A stretch of 64,000 nucleotides of DNA. Source: Campylobacteraceae bacterium (GTDB taxonomy: Bacteria; Campylobacterota; Campylobacteria; Campylobacterales; Sulfurovaceae). The stretch lies in contig JALVWQ010000038.1 in NCBI GenBank assembly GCA_027034975.1, positions 47,641 through 111,640 of the forward strand. The letters are read 5' to 3'. Under the pieces are notes generated by a model. That model did not search any database. It saw only the letters and a list, made by a program, of their open reading frames with translations, and was not told the DNA's origin. This document shows, one piece after another, positions 9,197-18,159 of this stretch. The stretch's first letter is position 1, and each line of letters begins with the position of its first letter. The position numbers and the translations under genes are program-made.

Positions 9197-11602
9197 TTGG
9201 CAAAAGTTTCTTGTACCCACTGTGGTTTAGAGTTTGATGAATCTGTTATGATCAAAGAGCAAGAGGGAGAGAGGGAACTCTATTTCTGCTGCAAAGGGTG
9301 CGAAGGGGTCTACCATCTTCTAAACCAAAAAGGCTTAGATGGCTTCTATGAGCAGCTTGGAAACAATAAGCTTGAGCCAGTTTCGCTAGAAGCAAGCGAT
9401 GATTTAGAGCGATTCGACTTAGAGGGCTTCCACAAAAAGTATGTAAAAACAAATAGTGAGGGCTTTAAAGAGATACATTTAATTATCGAGGGTATCCACT
9501 GTTCAGCATGTGTATGGCTTAACGAAAAGGTGCTCCACCAAACTCCTGGCATTCTAGAGGCGACTATTAACTACTCGAACAATAAGGCAAAGGTTGTTTG
9601 GGATAGCGACGAGATCAAACTCTCTAAAATTATCGAGACGATTCGGGCAATTGGGTATAACGCCTACCCATACGATCCAAAACTCCAAGAAGAGAAAGCC
9701 GTTAAACTTAGAAACGAATACTACACTCGAATTTTAGTTGGTGTCTTTGCTACAATGAACATTATGTGGATTGCCATTGCTCTCTATACTGGCTATTTTA
9801 CTGGGATGGAGCAGAGTAAAAAAAATATCTTGCATATAGCAGAGTTTGTACTGGCTACTCCGACACTCTTTTATAGTGGGTGGATCTTCTTTAGAGGTGC
9901 CTATTATGGGCTGAAGAACCGCTTTATTAATATGGATTTGCTTGTAAGTGTGGGAGCAACTTTCGCTTATATCTACTCTATTTGGGCGATGGTTACCAAA
10001 AAAGGAGAAGTCTATTTTGATTCGGTAACTATGATTATAACCTTTGTTTTAGTTGGTAAATATTTAGAGATTTTAAGTAAAAGAAAGGCTGCTGACACCC
10101 TAGATAAAATTTTAGGCTCTACTCCGACGGAAGCAATGGTTGTAGAGGGGAATAACAGAAAGCTCAAAGCGATTGAGACAATAGAGCCAGGTGAGATTAT
10201 AGAGCTCAAGGCTGGAGAGAAGGTAGTTATAGATGGTGTGCTTACAAAAGGAAAAGCTCTTTTTGATCTCAGTGTCCTTACAGGTGAGAGTGAACCTATC
10301 TTAAAAGAGCAGGGGGATGAGATTGTAAGTGGCTCTGTAGTTATTGATAGTTTAGTAGAATACAAAACTACAAAAAGAGCAAACGACTCTCTGCTGTATA
10401 ATATGACAGAGCTTCTTAGCGATGCAGTAACCAAAAAGCCAAAAATAGAGCAGTTGGCAAACCAAATAAGCGGCTATTTTAGTATAACAATTTTACTTTT
10501 GGCACTGTTGACATTTATTGGATGGTACTTTTTTATGGATGTTGGTTTTGAGAAGTCGCTAATTATTGCTATTTCGGTTATTGTAATTGCATGTCCATGT
10601 GCTTTAGGACTTGCTACACCTATGGCAACACTTATAGGAATCTCAAAAGCGGCAAAAGAGGGGATACTCTTTAAAGAAGCAAATAAAATAGAGACAATGG
10701 CAAAAGCGACTATATTGGCACTCGATAAAACTGGTACAGTTACCGTTGGCAGACCTGTGGTTGTAAACTATGCCGAGTATGATGATTACGATAAAAATCT
10801 GCTCTACTCTTTGGTAGCATCTTCGAACCATCCAGTAAGTATGGGGGTAAAGCGGTATTTGTTAGAGCATTATGAAAATTTAGAAAAGATAGATTTTGAG
10901 AGCACAAAAGAGGTACAAGCAAAGGGTGTTGAGGCGACTAAAGAGAAGCAAAAGCTTTTAGGTGGTAATATAGAGTTACTCAAAGCCAATGGGATAGAGT
11001 TTACAATAAGTAGTGAGAACACTCTCTATATTTTTGCAATTGACGGCAAAGTGGTAGCGAGTTTTGAGTTAAGAGATATAGTAAAACCGGCTGCAAAAGA
11101 GTTTATTGACTCTATAAAAGCGATGGGTATTAAGGTGGTAATGCTTACAGGCGATAGAGCTGAGGTTGCTGAAAATATAGCCAAAGAGCTTGGGATAGAT
11201 GATGTAAAAGCTAATCTGCTTCCAGCAGATAAAGCAGCTGTTATCGATAGCTACCATAAAGATGGCGAAGTTGTTGTAATGGTTGGAGATGGAATAAACG
11301 ACTCTATAGCGTTAGCAAAGAGCGATATAGCTATAGCAATGGGGAGTGGTGCCGATATAGCACTAGAGGTAAGTGATGTTGTGCTGTTAAATAGCTCTTT
11401 GAACTCTCTTAAGAGTGCATTTGCATTAGCAAAAAATGTCTATAGAGCTATAAAAGAGAATTTAGCACTGAGCTTACTCTATAATATTATTGCGGTTCCG
11501 TTAGCAATTATGGGCTATGTAACACCACTAATTGCAGCATTAGCGATGAGCTTAAGCTCTTTAACAGTGGTTGCAAATTCGTTTAGAATAAAAAAAAGCT
11601 GA
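9197..11602 (+). CDS. ccoI: Heavy-metal translocating P-type ATPase, CcoI/FixI-like (TTG start)
   Basis: N-terminal CTHCGLEF...CCKGCEGVYHLL, HMA GIHCSACVWL, CPC, DKTGTVT, GDGIND; followed by ccoS. Confidence 0.9.
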   Translation: MAKVSCTHCGLEFDESVMIKEQEGERELYFCCKGCEGVYHLLNQKGLDGFYEQLGNNKLEPVSLEASDDLERFDLEGFHKKYVKTNSEGFKEIHLIIEGIHCSACVWLNEKVLHQTPGILEATINYSNNKAKVVWDSDEIKLSKIIETIRAIGYNAYPYDPKLQEEKAVKLRNEYYTRILVGVFATMNIMWIAIALYTGYFTGMEQSKKNILHIAEFVLATPTLFYSGWIFFRGAYYGLKNRFINMDLLVSVGATFAYIYSIWAMVTKKGEVYFDSVTMIITFVLVGKYLEILSKRKAADTLDKILGSTPTEAMVVEGNNRKLKAIETIEPGEIIELKAGEKVVIDGVLTKGKALFDLSVLTGESEPILKEQGDEIVSGSVVIDSLVEYKTTKRANDSLLYNMTELLSDAVTKKPKIEQLANQISGYFSITILLLALLTFIGWYFFMDVGFEKSLIIAISVIVIACPCALGLATPMATLIGISKAAKEGILFKEANKIETMAKATILALDKTGTVTVGRPVVVNYAEYDDYDKNLLYSLVASSNHPVSMGVKRYLLEHYENLEKIDFESTKEVQAKGVEATKEKQKLLGGNIELLKANGIEFTISSENTLYIFAIDGKVVASFELRDIVKPAAKEFIDSIKAMGIKVVMLTGDRAEVAENIAKELGIDDVKANLLPADKAAVIDSYHKDGEVVVMVGDGINDSIALAKSDIAIAMGSGADIALEVSDVVLLNSSLNSLKSAFALAKNVYRAIKENLALSLLYNIIAVPLAIMGYVTPLIAALAMSLSSLTVVANSFRIKKS

Positions 11603-11612
11603 AAGCTTTTTT

Positions 11613-11767
11613 AAGCTAAGAGCACAGAGCTCAGAGCCGAGAGCTAAAGGAGGCTTCGCCTTTTTTTATGTGGCAAAGCCACAATATTTAAAAAGCAACG
11701 AAGTTGCACCACAAGCTCTTCGCTCTAGGCACTAAGCTCTCAGCTTTTTTAGCCTTTGGCTAAAAAA
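11613..11767. repeat. Intergenic inverted-heptamer element, copy 2
   Basis: AAGCTAA GAGCACA GAGCTCA GAGCCGA GAGCTAA (11613-11647) ... CAAGCTC TTCGCTC TAGGCAC TAAGCTC TCAGCTT (11712-11746); internal hairpins AGGC-ttc-GCCT, GTGGC-aaa-GCCAC, GCAAC-gaa-GTTGC; terminal stem TTTTTTAGCC-ttt-GGCTAAAAAA. Confidence 0.92.
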
Positions 11768-11781
11768 CCAAAAGGAAAGAT

Positions 11782-12021
11782 ATGAGTGATAATGTAATAA
11801 CTTTAATGATAGGTATCTCTACAGCACTTGGTGCATTTGGGCTTTTTGCTCTTATTTGGGGGATAAAGACAGGACAGTTTGATGATCAGACAAAGTTTTT
11901 AGATGGAGCCAAATTTGATAGCGAAGAGGATTACAAAGATGCTGTTATGATGGAGCAGAAGAAAAAAGAGGCACTTAAGAAAAAAAGAGAGAAAGAGAAG
12001 AACTATCGCCCAGCGGATTAG
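11782..12021 (+). CDS. ccoS: cbb3-type cytochrome oxidase assembly protein CcoS
   Basis: Small single-TM protein, ALIWGIKTGQFDDQ motif; next to ccoI. Confidence 0.88.
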   Translation: MSDNVITLMIGISTALGAFGLFALIWGIKTGQFDDQTKFLDGAKFDSEEDYKDAVMMEQKKKEALKKKREKEKNYRPAD

Positions 12022-12176
12022 GAGCTAAGAGCATAGAGCTTAGAGCCGAGAGCTAAAGGAGGCTTCGCCTTTTTTATGTGGCAAAGCCGCAAATATTAAA
12101 ACGCGGCAAAGCCGCACAACTAGCTCTTCGCTCTGTGCTCTTCGCTCTTAGCTTTTTAGCCGTTAGGCTAAAAAAA
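12022..12176. repeat. Intergenic inverted-heptamer element, copy 3
   Basis: GAGCTAA GAGCATA GAGCTTA GAGCCGA GAGCTAA (12022-12056, first base after ccoS stop) ... CTAGCTC TTCGCTC TGTGCTC TTCGCTC TTAGCTT (12120-12154); hairpins AGGC-ttc-GCCT, GCGGC-aaa-GCCGC; terminal stem TTTTTAGCC-gtta-GGCTAAAAA. Confidence 0.93.
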
Positions 12177-12190
12177 GAAAGGATGAACAA

Positions 12191-13048
12191 TTGGATCTTT
12201 TTGATTATGACTTTAGCAGCAGTGAGAGTGGCCAAAAGCCTAAGTTGATCTTTTTTGATACGGAGACAACTGGTTCAAAAGATGATGATGAGATTATAGA
12301 GATTGGTGCAATTATCGAAGAGAGTGACGGCTCTTTTGAGATTTGTGATGAGCTTTGTGCAGCGAGTGATGGTAAACTAATAGATATAGAAGCAATGGTT
12401 GTACACGGTATTCGTAACGAAGATTTAGAGGGTAAGCAGCCATTTCAGAAAAGTAAATTTTATAGCCTTTTAGAGGAGTTAAACACTCCACAAAACTACC
12501 TTGTTGCTCACAATTTACCTTTCGATTTAGGACGCTTAGAGTTTTATGGTTTTAGCTCTAAAATGCAGAGTATTGATACACTTCAGTGTGCAAAGCATCT
12601 CTTTGAGTTAGAGGAGAATCTAGGCGAGTTAGAGTATTCACTTCCAAACTATAAGCTCCAGACATTTCGTTACATACTCTTTAATAAGCAAGAGGAGTTA
12701 GAGTATGCTAAAAGATATAATATCAATATCCGTGCACATAATGCCATTAGCGATGTTGTAATTTTAAGAATGTTTTTTGATGCTTTGGTAAAGAGAGTGC
12801 AAGAAAAATATCCAGAGTATGAGTATGCTCAAGTGCTTGATGAGTTAGTAGTATTAACAAAAAAACCAATCTTGGTAAAGAAGTTTGCATTTGGTAAGTA
12901 TAAAGGAAAACTTTTAACAGAGGTTTTAGAGATCGATCGAGGCTATTTAGAGTGGCTCTATCGAGATATATCGAAGAGAAAAGATGCTGGTGAGGGTGCA
13001 GATGAGAACCTCTATCAAACACTTAAAAGTTTATTGGAGCAGCAATGA
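12191..13048 (+). CDS. DnaQ-like 3'-5' exonuclease (TTG start)
   Basis: FFDTETTGSKDDDEIIEIGAI, VAHNLPFD, HNAISDV; C-terminal FAFGKYKGKLLTEV. Confidence 0.9.
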   Translation: MDLFDYDFSSSESGQKPKLIFFDTETTGSKDDDEIIEIGAIIEESDGSFEICDELCAASDGKLIDIEAMVVHGIRNEDLEGKQPFQKSKFYSLLEELNTPQNYLVAHNLPFDLGRLEFYGFSSKMQSIDTLQCAKHLFELEENLGELEYSLPNYKLQTFRYILFNKQEELEYAKRYNINIRAHNAISDVVILRMFFDALVKRVQEKYPEYEYAQVLDELVVLTKKPILVKKFAFGKYKGKLLTEVLEIDRGYLEWLYRDISKRKDAGEGADENLYQTLKSLLEQQ

Positions 13049-13659
13049 TAGCAATAGTAAATTATAATATGGGGAACCTTGGTTCTGTAATGAATGCCTT
13101 TAAAAAGGTAGGAGCTAATGCAGTTATTGAGAGTGATCCACAGAAATTAAAAGAGTACGATAAGTTGATCCTCCCAGGTGTTGGTGCCTTTGGAGATGCG
13201 ATGGAGCACTTAAATAGTAGTGGGTTAGGAGAAGCTATAAAAGAGTTTGCAAAGAGTGGAAAGTATCTTATGGGTACCTGCCTTGGAATGCAACTACTCT
13301 TTGAGAGTAGCGAAGAGTTTGGGGTAACACAAGGATTGAGCTTAGTACCTGGCAAGGTTGTAGCTTTTGATAAAGAGAAGTTTGACAACCCTAAACTAAA
13401 AATTCCGCACATGGGGTGGAATGAGCTTTTTGTGCAAAGAGATGATAGAGTCTTTAATGGATTAGAGAGCGAGTTTTACCTCTACTTTGTCCACTCTTAC
13501 CATGCCGTATGCGAAGATCAATATGCTATTGGCAAAACCTTTTATGGGTATGAGTTTGTAAGTGCAGTAAATAAAGAGAATATCTACGGTTTCCAACCAC
13601 ACCCAGAGAAGAGCCACAATAATGGGCTAAAGATTATAGAGAATTTTGTAAATTTATAG
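13045..13659 (+). CDS. hisH: Imidazole glycerol phosphate synthase glutaminase subunit
   Basis: GTCLGMQLLFESSEE, YFVHSY, FQPHPEKS. Confidence 0.97.
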   Translation: MIAIVNYNMGNLGSVMNAFKKVGANAVIESDPQKLKEYDKLILPGVGAFGDAMEHLNSSGLGEAIKEFAKSGKYLMGTCLGMQLLFESSEEFGVTQGLSLVPGKVVAFDKEKFDNPKLKIPHMGWNELFVQRDDRVFNGLESEFYLYFVHSYHAVCEDQYAIGKTFYGYEFVSAVNKENIYGFQPHPEKSHNNGLKIIENFVNL

Positions 13660-13668
13660 GAGAACTAA

Positions 13669-14382
13669 ATGACAATACTACCAGCAATAGATTTAAAAGA
13701 TGGGAAAGCAGTAAGGTTAACAAAAGGGCTTATGGATTCGGCTAAGATTTATAGCAATGAGCCTTGGGAGGTTGCGAAGCATTTTGAGGAGCTAGGGAGC
13801 GAGTGGGTACATTTGGTAGATCTAAACGGTGCATTTGCTGGAGAGCCTAAGAATTTAGAGCAGATTAAGAAGATTCGTGAAAATACCAACTTAAAACTAG
13901 AACTTGGTGGTGGTATTCGTGATGAAGCAACTATTAAGATGTATTTAGATTTAGGGATTAATAGAGTTATTTTAGGCTCGATTGCTGTTAAAGATCCTGA
14001 GTTTGTTAAAAAGATGGCAAAGAAGTACCCAATTGTAGTTGGTATAGATGCAATAGATGGTATGGTTGCTGTTGAGGGATGGGCTGAGGTGAGTGAGTTA
14101 GAGGCGACCACTTTAGCAAAAGAGTTTGCAAATGCAGGCGTAGAGGCGATTATCTGTACCGATGTTGGACGCGATGGAATGCTAAGTGGTGTAAATGTAG
14201 CGTTTACCAAAGCGATAAAAGAGGCGAGCGGTTTGGAGACAATAGCTAGTGGTGGTCTCAAAGATATTGAAGATATTAAGAGACTGCTTGATGCAGATAT
14301 AGATGGTACAATTGTTGGAAAAGCCTTTTATGAGGGAACATTAGACCTCAAAGAGGCGTTTGCTTTGGCGAAGGGAAATTAA
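13669..14382 (+). CDS. hisA: ProFAR isomerase HisA
   Basis: [29 protein letters not shown]. Confidence 0.97.
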   Translation: MTILPAIDLKDGKAVRLTKGLMDSAKIYSNEPWEVAKHFEELGSEWVHLVDLNGAFAGEPKNLEQIKKIRENTNLKLELGGGIRDEATIKMYLDLGINRVILGSIAVKDPEFVKKMAKKYPIVVGIDAIDGMVAVEGWAEVSELEATTLAKEFANAGVEAIICTDVGRDGMLSGVNVAFTKAIKEASGLETIASGGLKDIEDIKRLLDADIDGTIVGKAFYEGTLDLKEAFALAKGN

Positions 14383-15179
14383 TGGAAGAGAGATATATTG
14401 AGCTTAAAGTAAATACAAAACCAGAATTTGTAGATCTCTTAGCCGATTTTATTATGAGTGCTAGCGGTGAAGCGGTAGAGTATGGAGAGGATTTTGTTAT
14501 TTTAAGAACAAGCAGCGATACTACAGAACTAGAAAAGAAGCTACAATCTTTGGATATTGAGTGTAGTATTGTAAAAGAGGAAAAAGAGAACAAAGATTGG
14601 ATTAAAATCTATCAAGACTCAGTGCAACCAATCGATGTTGCAGAGTTCTATGTACACCCTAGCTGGTATGAACCAAAAGAGGGAAAGAAGAATATCTTAA
14701 TAAACCCTGCACTCGCTTTTGGTTCGGGGCATCACGCTACCACCTATAGTTGCTTGCAAGCAATTAGCGAGAGTGTGAAGAGTGGTGACACTCTTTTAGA
14801 TGTTGGTTGCGGTAGTGGAATTTTGGCATTAGCAGCCTGTTTAAAAGGTGCAGTTGTCGATTTATGTGACACAGACCCCTTAGCAGTAGAGAGTACGCAA
14901 GAGAATTTTGCACTCAATAAGCTAAGTTATAACGAAATTTGGGTAGGCTCTGCAAATAAAACAACGAAGCGTTACGATATTGTTGTTGCAAATATCATAG
15001 CCGATGTTTTAAAGATAATTGCGAATGAATTAAAGTCTAAAGTTAAAGAGGACGGTACCCTGATAATTTCAGGTATTTTAGATAAAAAAGAGCATATAGT
15101 TACAGAGGCATTTTCTGATTTAGAGATGCTTAAACGAGTACAAAAAGATGAATGGGTAACAATCTACTATAAAGGATAA
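14382..15179 (+). CDS. prmA: Ribosomal protein L11 methyltransferase
   Basis: PALAFGSGHHATTYSCL, LLDVGCGSGILALAA. Confidence 0.93.
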   Translation: MEERYIELKVNTKPEFVDLLADFIMSASGEAVEYGEDFVILRTSSDTTELEKKLQSLDIECSIVKEEKENKDWIKIYQDSVQPIDVAEFYVHPSWYEPKEGKKNILINPALAFGSGHHATTYSCLQAISESVKSGDTLLDVGCGSGILALAACLKGAVVDLCDTDPLAVESTQENFALNKLSYNEIWVGSANKTTKRYDIVVANIIADVLKIIANELKSKVKEDGTLIISGILDKKEHIVTEAFSDLEMLKRVQKDEWVTIYYKG

Positions 15180-15181
15180 AA

Positions 15182-17134
15182 ATGGCAGATCAGAATAATA
15201 AAAATGATAATAACTTTTTTAAAGATAATCCGCTTATAGCATTTGCGGTATTTTCGATTGTTGTAATAGTTATATTTAAAGTCTTTGTTGGGGCAAATGA
15301 GGGTGTAAATACCTTTACCCAAGCAAATAGAGGTGTCGTACAGACAAAAAAGGTGAGCTACTCTGAGATAAAAGAGCTTGTAAAGAGTGATAAGATTAAA
15401 GAGCTTAAGATCACTCCTACACTTATTGAGGCAATTGGAAAAGATGGAGCTGGAAAGGTTCGATATATTGCAGAAAAGGTTCCAGCAAGTGACCCAACTT
15501 TTATACAGTTACTCGATGAGCATAAGGTTAAGTATGTTGGTGTGATGGGTGGTGGCTTGATGGCAGAATTGATTAGCTCAATTCTACCGATACTCCTCTT
15601 TTTTGGTATCTGGATCTTCCTTGCAAAGCGAATGTCGAAAGGTGTTGGTGGTGGAATTTTGGGTGTTGGAAAGGCTGGAAAGCTTATTAACTCTGAAAAG
15701 CCAGATGTAAAGTTTGATGATGTAGCAGGTGTTGATGAGGCAAAAGAGGAGGTAAAAGAGATAGTTGACTTCCTGAAGTACCCAGAGCGATATATAGAGC
15801 TTGGAGCTAAAATTCCTAAAGGAGTATTGCTTGTTGGGCCTCCAGGTACTGGTAAAACTTTACTTGCAAAGGCGGTTGCTGGTGAGGCGAGTGTTCCTTT
15901 TTTTTCAGTAAGTGGTTCGAGCTTTATAGAGATGTTTGTTGGTGTTGGTGCTAGTCGTGTGCGAGACCTTTTTGAGCAGGCGAAAAAAGAGGCTCCAGCG
16001 ATTATATTTATTGATGAGATAGATGCTATTGGGAAGAGTAGAACTGCTGGTGGCCCAATGGGTGGGAATGATGAGCGAGAGCAAACACTCAACCAGCTCT
16101 TAGCAGAGATGGATGGATTTGGTACAGATACTCCTGTGATTGTACTTGCTGCTACTAACCGTCCAGAGGTACTTGACCCAGCACTTCTAAGAGCTGGAAG
16201 ATTTGATAGACAAGTGCTTGTAGATAAACCAGATTTCGAGGGGCGTTTAGCTATTTTAAAGATACACTCTAAAGATGTTAAACTCTCACCAGAGGTTAAT
16301 TTAGAAGAGATTGCAAAAGCAACAGCAGGATTAGCAGGAGCAGATTTAGCAAATATCATTAACGAAGCAGCACTCTTAGCAGGTCGCCAAAATAAGAAAC
16401 AGATTGAGCAAAAAGATCTCATGGAAGCGATAGAGAGAGCTTTTGTTGGGCTAGAGAAGAAGAACCGTAAAATTAATGAGCTTGAGAAGAAGATAGTCTC
16501 TTACCATGAGAGTGGGCACGCATTGATGGCAGAGCTTACAAAGGGTGCAACAAGAGTTACTAAGGTTTCTATCATCCCTCGTGGATTAGGGGCACTAGGG
16601 TATACACTCCATCTTCCTGATGAAGAGAACCGCTTCTTAAAACAAAAGCATGAATTGATGGCAGAGATCGATGTACTCTTAGGTGGTAGAGCTGCCGAAG
16701 AGATTTTTGTTGGTGATATCTCTACAGGTGCAGGAAACGACCTACAAAGAGCTACAGACATTTTACGCGATATGATTACAAAATATGGTATGAGTGAAGT
16801 TGCTGGATTAATGGTGCTCGAGACAAATAGTGGCGGTGCCTTCTTAGGTGGTGGGCAAGTGATTAAAGATTATAGCGAGAAGATGGCAGAAGCGATAGAT
16901 GATACAATTAAATCTATCTTGGATGATCGCTATAAGTTTGTTAAAGAGACTCTCAGTGAATATGCAGAAGCTATTGAGAATATGACACAAGAGCTCTTAG
17001 AGAAAGAGGTTATCGAAGGAAGCAAAGTTCAAGAGATAATCCAAGTATTCGAAGAGAAGCATGGTAAAGAGTCACGATTAGCCCATGTGCAGAGAAACCA
17101 AGGGTCTGATGAGAATAAACAAGCTGAGGAGTAG
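15182..17134 (+). CDS. ftsH: ATP-dependent zinc metalloprotease FtsH
   Basis: [26 protein letters not shown] zinc site. Confidence 0.98.
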   Translation: MADQNNKNDNNFFKDNPLIAFAVFSIVVIVIFKVFVGANEGVNTFTQANRGVVQTKKVSYSEIKELVKSDKIKELKITPTLIEAIGKDGAGKVRYIAEKVPASDPTFIQLLDEHKVKYVGVMGGGLMAELISSILPILLFFGIWIFLAKRMSKGVGGGILGVGKAGKLINSEKPDVKFDDVAGVDEAKEEVKEIVDFLKYPERYIELGAKIPKGVLLVGPPGTGKTLLAKAVAGEASVPFFSVSGSSFIEMFVGVGASRVRDLFEQAKKEAPAIIFIDEIDAIGKSRTAGGPMGGNDEREQTLNQLLAEMDGFGTDTPVIVLAATNRPEVLDPALLRAGRFDRQVLVDKPDFEGRLAILKIHSKDVKLSPEVNLEEIAKATAGLAGADLANIINEAALLAGRQNKKQIEQKDLMEAIERAFVGLEKKNRKINELEKKIVSYHESGHALMAELTKGATRVTKVSIIPRGLGALGYTLHLPDEENRFLKQKHELMAEIDVLLGGRAAEEIFVGDISTGAGNDLQRATDILRDMITKYGMSEVAGLMVLETNSGGAFLGGGQVIKDYSEKMAEAIDDTIKSILDDRYKFVKETLSEYAEAIENMTQELLEKEVIEGSKVQEIIQVFEEKHGKESRLAHVQRNQGSDENKQAEE

Positions 17135-17142
17135 TTCTCCTC
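17126..17142 (+). terminator. Hairpin GAGGAG-tagtt-CTCCTC overlapping ftsH stop
   Basis: Perfect 6-bp stem, followed by ACTCATTTT. Confidence 0.5.
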
Positions 17143-17321
17143 ACTCATTTTAGAGTTAAATTCTACCAATACATTTAGAAAATTACTTTTTAATCTCAAA
17201 TTTTTCATTAAAATCAATAAAGATTTGGCAAATGCTTTAGTTTAGGTTGTTTGCAAAAATCTTGAGCTTAACCTAAAGGTTAATTGATGGATTTTTGTTA
17301 ATGCCCTAAGCTAAATGATTT

Positions 17322-17395
17322 GCTAAAGGTTGTTAATCTCTAATGCAAAATTTGGGTTAATAAAGGTTACTAATATTGAATGCAAAATTAGGATT
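17322..17395. repeat. Degenerate dispersed repeat, second degenerate tandem copy at about 17361-17394
   Basis: GCTAAAGGTTGTTAATCTCTAATGCAAAATTTGGGTT is the near-exact reverse complement of 3745-3783. Confidence 0.85.
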
Positions 17396-17452
17396 CAATT
17401 ATTTTAGAGACAGATAAGATATTGCACTTAGTAGAAGATTATATCTATTTGT

Positions 17453-17469
17453 GGGAGGAGTCTCCTCCC
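17453..17469 (-). terminator. Hairpin GGGAGGAG-t-CTCCTCCC downstream of hpf
   Basis: 8-bp inverted repeat just past the stop of 17475..17996. Confidence 0.55.
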
Positions 17470-17474
17470 TGATT

Positions 17475-17996
17475 TTAGTAGAGGCCGTAATGTCCGTCAT
17501 CAAGTTTTGTTAAAACGCGTAGGTTACCGTCGATGTCATAGAATACGAAGAAGTTCTCACCTGATTCGTCTAGGTGTGATTTTGCCTCTTCAAAGTCAAG
17601 TGGCTTGTAGAGTTTTGGCTCGAGTGGAATAATTTCATCATCGTCAATTTCAGTTGTTGTTGGGCTCTCTTCGTTTGTCTCTAAATCTTTAATACTTCCA
17701 TTGTTATTATCTTTGATTTTATCGGCATATCTTCGAAGATTCTTTTTTGCTCTCTCTAATGCTAGGTCGATTGCGGCATAGAGATCTTTATCTTTTTGTG
17801 TAATTACTACTGTGTGCTTATCTTTTACATTAATTACAAACTCAACACTAAAAATTCCTTTTTTATTTTCTGAAACTACAATATTTGCAGAGATAATATC
17901 TAAATTATATTTTTGAATCGCCTCAAAAGCTGATGTTGCGTAATTTTTTATAGGCTCTGTTAACTCTATGTTTTTTCCAACAATACTTGTATTCAT
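17475..17996 (-). CDS. hpf: Ribosome hibernation promoting factor, long form (HPF/RaiA)
   Basis: RaiA-like N-terminus plus C-terminal FFVFYDIDGNLRVLTKLDDGHYGL. Confidence 0.9.
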   Translation of the reverse strand: MNTSIVGKNIELTEPIKNYATSAFEAIQKYNLDIISANIVVSENKKGIFSVEFVINVKDKHTVVITQKDKDLYAAIDLALERAKKNLRRYADKIKDNNNGSIKDLETNEESPTTTEIDDDEIIPLEPKLYKPLDFEEAKSHLDESGENFFVFYDIDGNLRVLTKLDDGHYGLY

Positions 17997-18159
17997 ACTG
18001 TATCCTTTATATATGATTTTACTACACTTAAATTATAACTTAAAACAAATTTAAAGTAAATAGATTTAGATTAAATTTGTATCTTTTAAAGTAGAAATTT
18101 GAGAAAATAGATTATTATTGAGTCATCATAACTCAAAATTTTGAGTTTTTCGATTTTAA

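Noticed and set aside
9054-12176. Heptamer arrays considered as CRISPR repeats
   Set aside because: Units are 7 nt and contiguous with no spacers, arms are inverted, and no cas genes are present
15358-16422. 354-aa minus-strand ORF inside ftsH
   Set aside because: Antisense shadow of a strongly conserved coding region; Ser/Pro/Ile-rich composition typical of spurious reverse frames
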